Source: CAUJGQ01 sp038325665 (lineage in GTDB: Bacteria; Chloroflexota; Dehalococcoidia; CAUJGQ01). Taken from it: 8,110 nucleotides of DNA. Made by a program: the position numbers and the translations under genes. Within the stretch, counting starts at the first letter, position 1. Each line of letters opens with the position of its first letter. The notes under the pieces were generated by a model. That model was given only the letters and a program-made list of their open reading frames with translations, was not told the DNA's origin and ran no database searches. The stretch lies in assembly GCA_038325665.1 (NCBI GenBank), contig JBBQJF010000243.1:1-8110 (forward strand). Direction: 5' to 3'. Positions 1 through 6,211 of the stretch are shown piece after piece.

Positions 1-96
1 GAGGGCGAATGGACCCAGCTCGCGGAGCGTCGCGTATTCGAGGATACCGGCGACGAGCACCTTCGCCGGTGCGTAGAACCGCACCGGCCCGCTCAC
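1..96 (-). CDS. Unrecognised protein, N-terminal fragment cut by the window edge
   Basis: About 32 codons of a leftward gene whose remainder lies outside the window. The frame was chosen because its third codon positions are almost all G or C, unlike the competing frame that begins at the ATG ATG near 143. The reading is MSGPVRFYAPAKVLVAGILE and continues with YATLRELGPFAL. The proposed start is GTG at 96, preceded by GAGG with a six-base gap; a TTG at 108 is also in frame, and tandem TGA codons close the frame just upstream. The first 30 residues are moderately hydrophobic and could enter a membrane, but too little is visible to name a family. It lies 65 bases after the His-motif membrane protein on the same strand, so it is probably part of that transcription unit. 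The frame is fairly certain, the function unknown. Confidence 0.45.
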   Translation of the reverse strand, partial: MSGPVRFYAPAKVLVAGILEYATLRELGPFAL

Positions 97-161
97 GAGG
101 GTCCTCAACCAGCCCCGGTGCGGGGACCATGCCCGCCCTCATCATCCTCGCTGCCCGGCGC

Positions 162-647
162 TCATGCGAGGCCGGCGAGTCGGCCGACCTCGCGGCCAAC
201 ATTGACCCAGAAGCCGAGACCCACCAGCACCAGACCGAGGATGGCGCCGGTGACGAGCACGACGTCGATGCTGCGGCGACCCTTCTCGGTCCAATACACA
301 TCTTCCAGGTTCAGCCATAACGCAAACTCATCGAGCGTCAGCGCCGCGCCGATGCCGAACAGCACCGCCAGCGGCTCTCGTGCAGTGCGGGGATCGAAGG
401 CGAACCCTAGGTAGCCGGTCGCGAGCAGCAACAGAATACCCCAGACCAAGTGGTGGATGTGGGTCCCGCCGGCGGACAGGTTGCGGAACAGGCGCCTGCC
501 TCTTCCGCTCCGGATGGCGTGAGTGATACCGCGCACAGTGAGGAAGGTCGCGAGGAACGCGACGAGGATGAAGACCTGCGGCTGCTTGCCGGTGGCGACG
601 ATGCTGTTGTCGTAGTGGCGGCCGACCGCTTCCAAGAACCGGCTCAT
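162..647 (-). CDS. Small four-helix integral membrane protein with a THIHH motif
   Basis: Encodes 161 residues. The frame stays open far upstream, but I place the start at ATG 647 because GGAGGGGG lies just before it and the upstream residues are low-complexity Gly/Ala/Arg. Four hydrophobic segments are visible at about 25-43, 66-83, 92-111 and 127-148. The motif GGTHIHH (60-66) sits at the entrance to helix 2, and helix 3 carries an Asp-Glu pair (106-107) followed by WLNLEDVYW (111-119). Clustered His plus acidic residues at helix ends could bind a metal, but that is inference. I know similar uncharacterised membrane proteins from high-GC bacteria and no established function. Its ATG overlaps the stop of the preceding small ORF (ATGA), so translation is probably coupled, and it belongs with the iron-permease-family gene upstream. 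Confidence 0.85.
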   Translation of the reverse strand: MSRFLEAVGRHYDNSIVATGKQPQVFILVAFLATFLTVRGITHAIRSGRGRRLFRNLSAGGTHIHHLVWGILLLLATGYLGFAFDPRTAREPLAVLFGIGAALTLDEFALWLNLEDVYWTEKGRRSIDVVLVTGAILGLVLVGLGFWVNVGREVGRLAGLA

Positions 648-844
648 CCATCCCCCTCCGACCGCCGTCCCGTCAATCGTTCCGCCACGCCCACCTGCCG
701 CGGCCCCAACTCCTGGGCCGCCCGCTCCAGGTCGGCCGGAAGCGCCGACGGCGGCGCTCCCGATAAGCCGGCGCCGCGTACCTTCGGCCTCTGTGGGTGC
801 GGCATGATGCTTTCCATGGTGCGCCGCGCGCCCCTGCCGGTCAC
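644..844 (-). CDS. Small unrecognised ORF coupled between two membrane-protein genes
   Basis: Up to 66 residues, filling the gap between two convincing genes exactly. Its GTG overlaps the iron-permease-family stop (GTGA at 841-844), and its stop overlaps the next gene's start (ATGA at 644-647). Third positions are strongly G/C, consistent with translation. Other possible starts are ATG at 817 and ATG at 805; the latter has a weak GGAAAG upstream. The protein is rich in Arg, Gly and Pro at the N-terminus. Residues 36-58 (ADLERAAQELGPRQVGVAERL) look helical. There is no membrane segment, signal peptide or recognisable motif. It could be a real small protein of the operon, or a spacer kept open to couple translation of its neighbours. 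I recognise no family. Confidence 0.45.
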   Translation of the reverse strand: MTGRGARRTMESIMPHPQRPKVRGAGLSGAPPSALPADLERAAQELGPRQVGVAERLTGRRSEGDG

Positions 845-1269
845 CGCTCGGTGTCCGGGGTATCAGTGTCGAACTGCCCACGTTGCAGTGCCACGCGCGC
901 GGCACGGGCCAGTTGCTCGTAGCTGGCATGGAGTAACTCCAAATCATGCTCCGTCAACTCTTCGAGGTCCAGGAGTGCGTTATGCGCTCCGGAGGTGGCC
1001 CGCACCAGCTCGTCGAGCTTGAGTTGGACCGCGATGCTGTCTCGGTTCTGGGTGTTCTGGATGAGAAATACCATGAGGAAGGTGACGATCGTGGTCCCGG
1101 TATTGATCACCAACTGCCAGGTATTCGAGAAGCCGAACAGCGGACCGGTCAAGGCCCAGACAAGGACAATGCTCACGGCCACGACGAAGGTGCGTGGGTG
1201 GCCCGCCGCGTGGGCCGTCCAGCGGGAAAAGCGACCGAAGGGCGAGGTTTGATAGACCACATGCGACAC
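841..1269 (-). CDS. Low-affinity iron permease family membrane protein
   Basis: 142 residues. The family (Pfam Iron_permease) was named after yeast Fet4-related low-affinity iron transport, but short bacterial members like this one have only two clear transmembrane segments, so transport activity is not assured. Segments lie at about 27-44 and 53-70. The family signature is the conserved block from SNTWQLVINTGTT (48-60) to FLIQNTQNRD (68-77), followed by LKLDEL and a long amphipathic, acidic C-terminal helix (about 83-130) likely in the cytoplasm. The GTG start at 1269 is chosen because a near-perfect AGGAGGT precedes it by six bases; an upstream ATG at 1290 is in frame but lies ahead of this site. 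The gene heads a leftward run with overlapping junctions to the next two ORFs. Family assignment is strong; substrate is uncertain. Confidence 0.9.
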   Translation of the reverse strand: MSHVVYQTSPFGRFSRWTAHAAGHPRTFVVAVSIVLVWALTGPLFGFSNTWQLVINTGTTIVTFLMVFLIQNTQNRDSIAVQLKLDELVRATSGAHNALLDLEELTEHDLELLHASYEQLARAARVALQRGQFDTDTPDTER

Positions 1270-1275
1270 TATGCG

Positions 1276-1282
1276 ACCTCCT
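1276..1282 (-). promoter_or_regulatory. Ribosome binding site deciding a GTG start
   Basis: AGGAGGT on the minus strand, six bases before GTG at 1269. It fixes the start of the iron-permease-family protein in preference to in-frame ATG codons at 1290 and 1341. Confidence 0.8.
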
Positions 1283-1763
1283 GCATACATGATGGAGAGG
1301 GTGCTTCCCGCACCGCGGCATCGCGCATCCGGGGTACCCATGACAGGCGTCCGGTCGCCATATCACGGCAGTGACGGACTCTTCGTCATTGCGGTGGAGA
1401 TCGGTGGACCAGACCGTGGACCGGGCGGAGCGCGAGGCCGGCTCAGGATTCAGATCAGCCCCGCCCGCAAGGCCGGTCGCGACGTGTTCACCCGAAAGGA
1501 CGAAGAGCCCGGCGACACCAAGGGTAGACAACCGGGGGCCTCCTCCGCTATGCGGCTGTGACGTGCGCGGTCCCCGGCTCGATCGCTGCCACGCTATCCT
1601 ACCGTCCCGGAGCCACTCCCAAGCTGTGATGTGCTCGACTCAGGCCGGCCCGGTGCTGCCACCCTGCCTCGAAGCGGCCGCCCGGTTCGACCCCCGCGTA
1701 TTCCGCATATCTTGCCCGCGGTATATCAAACGTGCACCCGCCGATGCGCTCATGGAGGTCAAT

Positions 1764-1837
1764 CGGCCGGCGCGGTGAGGGCGCGGTACATATCAGTGGC
1801 GCGCGGCGGGTCAGGCCGCCGAACCGGCCGGCGCGGT
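1764..1837. repeat. 13-base direct repeat, two copies
   Basis: CGGCCGGCGCGGT occurs at 1764-1776 and again at 1825-1837, a 61-base start-to-start spacing, within the non-coding region before the iron-sulfur gene. It could be a repeated protein-binding site or simply chance in very GC-rich sequence. Confidence 0.4.
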
Positions 1838-1969
1838 CTCGGCGCCGGCATGGTACCCTTGGTTTCACCCTTGAGTTGGCGCTGGCGGCGCGGCAGGCGG
1901 GTGCGCGGTCGATTTGAGGTATCCATTAATGTGGCGGCCGGCGCCGGCGCACAACGAGCGGAGACGGCG

Positions 1970-2422
1970 ATGGACGGCATGACGCGCGAGTATCGCTCCG
2001 ATTCGATCGCGGTGCAGTGGTATGCCGAGCGGTGCATCCATTCGGCAAATTGCATCCGGGGTCTACCGCGGGTGTTCGATCCACGCGAACGGCCGTGGAT
2101 CCGTATCGACGAGGCCGGCGCCAGCGCCATCGCCGCGGCGGTCATGAGTTGCCCGACCGGCGCCCTGCATTTCCGCCGGCTCGATGGCGGGCCGCGGGAC
2201 GAGCCGGGCGAGAATCCAGCGATTCAGGTCGTGCCGCGCGGGCCGTTGTATGTGCGCGGTGACATCCAAGTCGTGGACCAGGCCGGCGCGGTCATCCGCC
2301 ACGACACACGGATGGCGCTGTGCCGCTGCGGCCAGTCCGCCAGCAAGCCTTTCTGTGACAACTCCCATCTGCGCACCGGCTTCAACGATCGCGCGAGCGG
2401 TCAGGCGTCGCCAGCCGGATGA
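1970..2422 (+). CDS. Iron-sulfur protein: divergent 4Fe-4S (Fer4_19) domain fused to CDGSH domain
   Basis: 150 residues, soluble and presumably cytoplasmic, probably an electron carrier or cluster protein. Residues about 10-70 match the divergent mono-cluster ferredoxin family: C22-IHSAN-C28, then GLPRVFDP (31-38) and SCPTGAL (60-66, Cys61). Residues about 88-140 are a CDGSH-type domain with C118, C120, C129 and H133 in CRCGQSASKPFCDNSH, the three-Cys one-His ligand set of a 2Fe-2S cluster; Gly of CDGSH is replaced by Asn. Only three cysteines are evident in the ferredoxin half, so a 3Fe-4S cluster or a non-Cys fourth ligand such as H24 is possible. The start is ATG 1970, with GGAG six bases upstream; GTG 1931 and ATG 1979 are in-frame alternatives. 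No redox partner gene is adjacent. Family call is strong, cellular role unknown. Confidence 0.9.
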   Translation: MDGMTREYRSDSIAVQWYAERCIHSANCIRGLPRVFDPRERPWIRIDEAGASAIAAAVMSCPTGALHFRRLDGGPRDEPGENPAIQVVPRGPLYVRGDIQVVDQAGAVIRHDTRMALCRCGQSASKPFCDNSHLRTGFNDRASGQASPAG

Positions 2423-2669
2423 GGCAAGCCTCACCCGGTTGCCCCACCATGGGCCTCCTCCGTGTCCCCGCCCCGCGTTCGCGGGACCGGCAGCAGACGT
2501 GGCGGATGTGGGCGGAGTTCATTCGCGTACAAACAACGCGTGCGGACTCTTATCCCACGAATCTTTAGAGCAAAATGATACCTCTGAGGCGTTATGAGTG
2601 CCTGCCCCGCGGTATAGTACAACCAACATGCCGAAGCGCCACGCAACCGCGTAGGGAAGGAAGCCATTC

Positions 2670-3347
2670 ATGCCAGTTCGTGTACTGCTCGCCGATGACA
2701 ACGCGTTGTTCCGCGAAGGCATGGCCAGCCTTCTGGAGCGCTGTGGTGAGGTGCAGGTGATCGGCCAAGCGAAGGACGCCGCCGAGGCCGTGCGAAAGAC
2801 ATCGCTGTTGCGTCCTGATGTGGTCCTGATGGATATCTCCATGCCGCTCGGCGGTGGTGTCGACGCCACGCGCAAGATCTTGGTGGAACGGCCGGAGCAG
2901 GCTGTCTGTATGCTCACGGTGTCGGAGCAGGAGAGCGACCTGTTCGCCGCGATTCGGGCGGGGGCGCGCGGCTATCTCGTGAAGACGGTCGCGCTCGAAG
3001 ATCTCTGCTCGGGCCTGCGGGTGCTCAACGACGGCGGCTCGGTCGTGACGCCTCACCTCGCTGCCCGGCTCATGGAGGAGTTTGCCAAACTGGCGCAGGG
3101 CATGCGCGAAGGCCCGAGCGAAGCCGAGAAGCTGACCGCCCGCGAGCGCGAGGTGCTGGAACTGGTCGCCCGCGGCGCGTCGAACAAAGAGATCGCCAAT
3201 CAGCTCGTGATCGCCGAGAATACCGTCAAAGTGCATCTCCGCAACATCCTCGACAAGCTCCACCTCCGTAACCGCCAGCAGGCGGCCGCCTTTGCCGTCC
3301 AGGAGGGCCTCGTGCGCGAGGTCCGCGGCGAAGAGACGACGGTCTGA
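2670..3347 (+). CDS. NarL/FixJ-family two-component response regulator
   Basis: 225 residues, a cytoplasmic transcription regulator. The receiver domain (about 3-120) has the acidic pocket D9-D10, phospho-acceptor D55 in VVLMDISMP, conserved T83 and K105 in GYLVK. The LuxR-type helix-turn-helix domain (about 153-215) is clear: LTAREREVLELVARGASNKE followed by IANQL and AENTVKVHL, the DNA recognition region. Length and layout are typical of the NarL family. ATG 2670 has AGGAAG six bases upstream. No histidine kinase gene lies in the window, so it is an orphan here, and its partner and targets cannot be read from context. The gene stands alone, with 247 bases before it and a hairpin terminator after it. 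It shows no clear link to the restriction genes downstream. Confidence 0.95.
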   Translation: MPVRVLLADDNALFREGMASLLERCGEVQVIGQAKDAAEAVRKTSLLRPDVVLMDISMPLGGGVDATRKILVERPEQAVCMLTVSEQESDLFAAIRAGARGYLVKTVALEDLCSGLRVLNDGGSVVTPHLAARLMEEFAKLAQGMREGPSEAEKLTAREREVLELVARGASNKEIANQLVIAENTVKVHLRNILDKLHLRNRQQAAAFAVQEGLVREVRGEETTV

Positions 3348-3390
3348 CGCGCGGGTGGCCGTGAAGCGGCTACCAGTGACCGCGAGCCGA

Positions 3391-3411
3391 GGGCGACCCG
3401 ATGGGTCGCCC
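3391..3411 (+). terminator. Hairpin after the response regulator, likely terminator
   Basis: GGGCGACCC, a three-base loop GAT, then GGGTCGCCC form a perfect nine-pair stem 43 bases after the response regulator stop. The following bases (CGCTTGGTGCTGGTTTCG) are only moderately T-rich, so it is not a textbook intrinsic terminator, but stem strength and position favour transcription ending here, which would isolate the restriction-modification operon. Confidence 0.6.
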
Positions 3412-3434
3412 CGCTTGGTGCTGGTTTCGTGCCG

Positions 3435-3461
3435 GGGTTCAGGAACCCACTCCTAGACTAG
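3435..3461. promoter_or_regulatory. Two short inverted repeats in the leader of the restriction-modification operon
   Basis: GGGTTC-AG-GAACCC (3435-3448) and CTAG-A-CTAG (3453-3461) lie four bases apart, 157 bases before the chosen methyltransferase start. Dyads in this position could be an operator, for example for autoregulation by the methyltransferase or binding by a regulator. They do not look like the GACT-type boxes of known C proteins. The first could instead form a weak second hairpin behind the terminator. Confidence 0.35.
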
Positions 3462-3617
3462 CGTTCGACAGTTGAATGCCGGAGCGCGGTCGTGCTCTCC
3501 CTGACGCTTGCCGTTCCAAGAGACATGGGTTCATTGCTCGTCGCGCCTGAGACTTCTACGCTGGTCGTAGCCAGCGCCCCCTCTCGGCGCCTACCACATG
3601 AGCAGGTAAAGCACTCC

Positions 3618-5321
3618 ATGTCCGACGCGCTCCAGCTTGCCTTTGCACCGCTCACCACACCCCGTCCATCCCAGCCGAATGAGAAGAGTGGCGTGGTCTA
3701 CACTCGACCGTGGGTCGTGGAATTGCTACTCGACCTCGCCGGCTACCGTGCGGGGGAGGACCTGGTGTCGTGCGTTGCCGTCGAGCCGGCGGCAGGAGAC
3801 GGAGCGTTCTTAGAACCGATGGTGCGGCGCCTGGTCGCCTCGTGTCAGCGCCAAGCGCTCCCGCTTACCGCGATTGGCGCGTCCCTGCGTGCGTACGAGA
3901 TCGATGAGACGGCGGCAGTCGCCCTTCGGTCCAAGGTAGCCCGGCTCCTCCTCGAACTTGGGGCACAAACAGAAACGGCCACCGATTTGGCCCGATCCTG
4001 GATTCACACCAGTAACTACTTGATCGAGTGGCCGCGGGCGCCGGCGGCCGACTTCGTGATCGGCAACCCACCCTATATCCGCCTTGAGGATATTCCTGGT
4101 GCTATTGGCACGGCCTATCGGCGGATGTACCGGACGATGATCGGCCGCGCTGATATCTACGTCGCCTTCTTTGAGGCCGCGCTACGCCAGCTCAAGCCGG
4201 GTGGGGTGTGCGGCTTCATTTGTGCCGACCGGTGGATGCTCAATCACTACGGCACCGAGTTGCGCCGCTTTATCACCGCCAATTTCAGTGTTGATGCCGT
4301 TATCGAGATGCACCGCACCGATGCATTCCAGCATCAAGTGAGCGCCTATCCGGCGGTGACCGTGCTGCGTAAAGCCGCCCAGGGCGCCGTGATCGTGGCA
4401 AGCGCGGGTGTAGAGGCCGGGATGGATGGCGCGACAGGCCTTGCCGATGCACTGGCCGAGGCCGCTGCAGGTTCGTCCGTGAGTACCGTCCCGCGCGGAT
4501 TCCGTGCGGCGCGGGTCGATGGGTGGTTCCGCGGGGCTGACCCGTGGCCCCAGGTATCACCGGAACGCCTGGCGCTCCTTAAGCGTCTCGAAGCCGATTT
4601 CGACCCCCTCGAGAACCCAATCACCGCTACGCGCGTCACGATTGGGGTTGCCACCGGCGCCGACGACATCTTCGTCACCCAAGATGCGAACGTGGTCGAG
4701 TCCTCGCGGCTCCTCCCGCTCGCGATGGCATTCGATACCCGTGACGGCACGCTGCACTGGTCCGGGCACTACCTCATCAATCCATGGGAGGCCGACGGTC
4801 GCCTGGTCGACCTGGCGGCGTATCCGCGCCTGAAGGCGTATTACGAAGCACGCCGGCCGGTGCTCGCGACGCGCCATGTTGCCGCGAAGAATCCGCACAA
4901 CTGGTATCGCACCATCGATCGTGTCCACCATCAGTTGACCACCCGTCCGAAGCTATACTTACCCGATATTAAGGGCGTCATTCATCCGGTGCTGGACGCG
5001 GGCACGACCTATCCACACCACAACCTCTACGTCGTCTATTCCAGCGGCTGGGACCTTGAGGTTCTCGGTGGTTTGCTGCTGTCATCGGTCGCGCAGTTCT
5101 TTATCGAATGCTACGCCGTGCGTATGCGTGGCGGCTGGCTACGATTCCAGGCCCAATATCTGCGCCGCATCCGGTTGCCACGCCCCGAGGCTATCCCGGC
5201 CGATGCCGCCGATACGCTCAGACACGCGTTCCGTGGCCGGGATGTGGTCCTTGCCGATTCCGTGGCCTTCGACCTCTACGGCATCCAGGCGATTCCGCGG
5301 GAGGATGACCATGGATGTTGA
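3618..5321 (+). CDS. Type II N6-adenine DNA methyltransferase, PaeR7I/XhoI-type system
   Basis: 567 residues; transfers methyl from S-adenosylmethionine to adenine in DNA, protecting host sites from the endonuclease encoded next. Motif order is gamma class: motif X GVVYTRPWVVELL (25-37), motif I VEPAAGDGAF (55-64), catalytic motif IV FVIGNPPY (146-153), then GGVCGFICADRWML (195-208). The C-terminal half (about 290-567) resembles the TaqI/Eco57I-type target recognition region, with TRVTIGVATGADDIFV (338-353) and RGGWLRFQAQYLRRI (504-518). ATG 3618 is chosen because homology-like sequence begins there, with AGGT ten bases upstream. GTG 3492 and ATG 3525 would add an unconvincing 42- or 31-residue extension. 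The 3' end overlaps the endonuclease gene by 11 bases. Specificity for CTCGAG is inferred from the partner. Enzyme class is near certain. Confidence 0.93.
   Translation: MSDALQLAFAPLTTPRPSQPNEKSGVVYTRPWVVELLLDLAGYRAGEDLVSCVAVEPAAGDGAFLEPMVRRLVASCQRQALPLTAIGASLRAYEIDETAAVALRSKVARLLLELGAQTETATDLARSWIHTSNYLIEWPRAPAADFVIGNPPYIRLEDIPGAIGTAYRRMYRTMIGRADIYVAFFEAALRQLKPGGVCGFICADRWMLNHYGTELRRFITANFSVDAVIEMHRTDAFQHQVSAYPAVTVLRKAAQGAVIVASAGVEAGMDGATGLADALAEAAAGSSVSTVPRGFRAARVDGWFRGADPWPQVSPERLALLKRLEADFDPLENPITATRVTIGVATGADDIFVTQDANVVESSRLLPLAMAFDTRDGTLHWSGHYLINPWEADGRLVDLAAYPRLKAYYEARRPVLATRHVAAKNPHNWYRTIDRVHHQLTTRPKLYLPDIKGVIHPVLDAGTTYPHHNLYVVYSSGWDLEVLGGLLLSSVAQFFIECYAVRMRGGWLRFQAQYLRRIRLPRPEAIPADAADTLRHAFRGRDVVLADSVAFDLYGIQAIPREDDHGC
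4608..4613. other. CTCGAG site inside the methyltransferase gene
   Basis: One of only two CTCGAG hexamers I find in the window. It encodes L331-E332 of the methyltransferase. If the neighbouring endonuclease has the usual family specificity, this is a self-site needing adenine methylation. Confidence 0.85.
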
Positions 5322-6027
5322 GGTGCGATTCCAAGAGGCCGTGCAGCGCTTCTGGGAAGCGCGCGAGCGACAGCAGCAAAAACAGGTTGAGGCAGGCAGA
5401 ATCGACGCGGGCACTCGCGGCGCAGTGACCGGCGGTACGCAAATGGGCGCGTTGGAGGTCCTCGTCTTGGACCTGCTGGTCGAGGCCGGCCTCGACCAGA
5501 GTCATATCAGGACGCGCACGTCGCTGGAATTACCCGGCTACTACCGGCCCGAGAAGAAATGGGACCTGCTCATCGTTTCGGGTGACCAGCTCGTGCTCGC
5601 TGTCGAATTCAAATCCCAAGTCGGTCCGTCGTTCGGTAATAACTTCAATAGTCGAACCGAGGAAGCTATCGGCAACGCGGTCGACATTTGGACGGCCTAC
5701 CGCGAAGGCCGGTTCGGAAAACACCCGGCGCCGTTTCTCGGGTATTTCTTCTTACTCGAGGACTGCCCGGCGGTCCATAAGCCCGTACGCAACCAAGAGC
5801 CGTACTTCAACGTGGACCCGGAGTTTGTCCGCGCCTCGTACGCGAAGCGATATCAGATGCTGAGCGAGCGGCTGATGCTGGAGCGACAGTACAACGCCTG
5901 CTGTCTGACCCTCGCCACTAAGGCTATTCCCACGACTATCAGTCATCCATCCACCGTGTTGGGCTTTGCCCACTTCGCGGCGGCGGTCCAAGCCCACGCC
6001 CGCCTGTTCCTCAGCATCTCGCCTTGA
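5311..6027 (+). CDS. XhoI/PaeR7I-family type II restriction endonuclease
   Basis: 238 residues, close to the roughly 246 of PaeR7I. Family members cut C^TCGAG. The family core is visible throughout: TRGAVTGGTQM (35-45), ELPGYYRPEKKWDLLIV (73-89), AVEFKSQVGPSFGNNFNSRT (97-116), then DIWTAYREG and APFLG (125-144). The PD-(D/E)XK-type catalytic residues are most likely D85, E99 and K101. ATG 5311 has GGAGG six bases upstream, inside the methyltransferase gene, and the coding regions overlap by 11 bases in different frames, so translation of the endonuclease is likely tied to that of the methyltransferase. Methyltransferase-first order would help protect the host when the system is newly acquired. 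No key residue is missing and the frame is intact, so it looks functional. Exact target is inferred from family. Confidence 0.95.
   Translation: MDVEVRFQEAVQRFWEARERQQQKQVEAGRIDAGTRGAVTGGTQMGALEVLVLDLLVEAGLDQSHIRTRTSLELPGYYRPEKKWDLLIVSGDQLVLAVEFKSQVGPSFGNNFNSRTEEAIGNAVDIWTAYREGRFGKHPAPFLGYFFLLEDCPAVHKPVRNQEPYFNVDPEFVRASYAKRYQMLSERLMLERQYNACCLTLATKAIPTTISHPSTVLGFAHFAAAVQAHARLFLSISP
5755..5760. other. CTCGAG site inside the endonuclease gene
   Basis: The second CTCGAG in the window, encoding L149-E150 of the endonuclease, 1147 bases from the first. Both copies therefore fall within the restriction-modification operon. Confidence 0.85.
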
Positions 6028-6122
6028 TCCTGCCCTGGTTGGAATGCATCCATTTGTGGCCGTGTGCCCGACCATCGGTGATACATCCTTTCCGGACCTT
6101 GTACTCGATCACGGCGTTTTTC

Positions 6123-6138
6123 CTGGACCTGGGTCCAG
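6123..6138. repeat. Inverted repeat between convergent genes
   Basis: CTGGACC-TG-GGTCCAG lies in the 184-base gap between the convergent endonuclease and dipeptidase genes, just after TTTTT on the plus strand. As RNA it could fold with six pairs and a four-base loop. On neither strand does a T tract follow the stem, so it is not a canonical terminator, although its place between convergent genes suggests a role in 3' ends. Confidence 0.4.
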
Positions 6139-6211
6139 CGAACAGTTCCCGGACCCGGGCACGCTTCCGGCGCGGATTCACGGGGGAAGGGCCGTGGTGG
6201 CAGGCGCGCGC

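Larger units (their letters stand above)
1270..1969. other. About 700 bases with no convincing gene, between divergent genes
   Basis: This stretch separates the leftward iron-permease-family run from the rightward iron-sulfur gene and should hold both promoters. I could not identify a convincing -35/-10 pair. Open frames here are rich in Arg, Pro, Gly and Cys with no codon bias or motif, and look like chance frames of GC-rich DNA. One exception deserves a note. On the minus strand, TTG at 1531 is preceded by GGAGGAGG with a seven-base gap and starts MSTLGVAGLFVLSGEHVATG, somewhat like a signal or membrane segment. Its frame then runs out of phase across the iron-permease-family gene to 980, so at most its first 80 or so codons could be meaningful. 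A 13-base direct repeat (1764-1776 and 1825-1837) also lies here. Confidence 0.5.

Noticed and set aside
648..947. 100-residue upstream extension of the His-motif membrane protein
   Set aside because: It overlaps the small ORF and the iron-permease-family gene in another frame, is low-complexity, and ATG 647 has a strong ribosome site.
1631..1969. Long N-terminal extension of the iron-sulfur protein
   Set aside because: The upstream residues are Arg/Gly/Pro-rich without domain character, and ATG 1970 has a well-spaced GGAG.
2472..2485. CCCGCG-TT-CGCGGG hairpin as a terminator for the iron-sulfur gene
   Set aside because: The stem is short with a very tight loop and has no T tract after it.
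2613..2618. TATAGT as a -10 element for the response regulator
   Set aside because: No recognisable -35 hexamer lies at the right distance (about 2590-2595 reads CGTTAT), so the match alone is not enough.
3534..3562. TTGCTC-17-TACGCT as a promoter for the restriction operon
   Set aside because: Spacing is ideal, but each hexamer matches consensus at only three of six positions, no better than chance.
3492..3617. N-terminal extension of the methyltransferase from GTG 3492
   Set aside because: The added 42 residues show no family-like pattern, and no good ribosome site precedes the GTG; ATG 3618 gives a protein of the expected size with motif X near the start.
6123..6138. Intrinsic bidirectional terminator between the convergent genes
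   Set aside because: The T tract precedes the stem on the plus strand, and the minus strand has an A tract after it; neither gives hairpin-then-U. Kept only as an inverted repeat.
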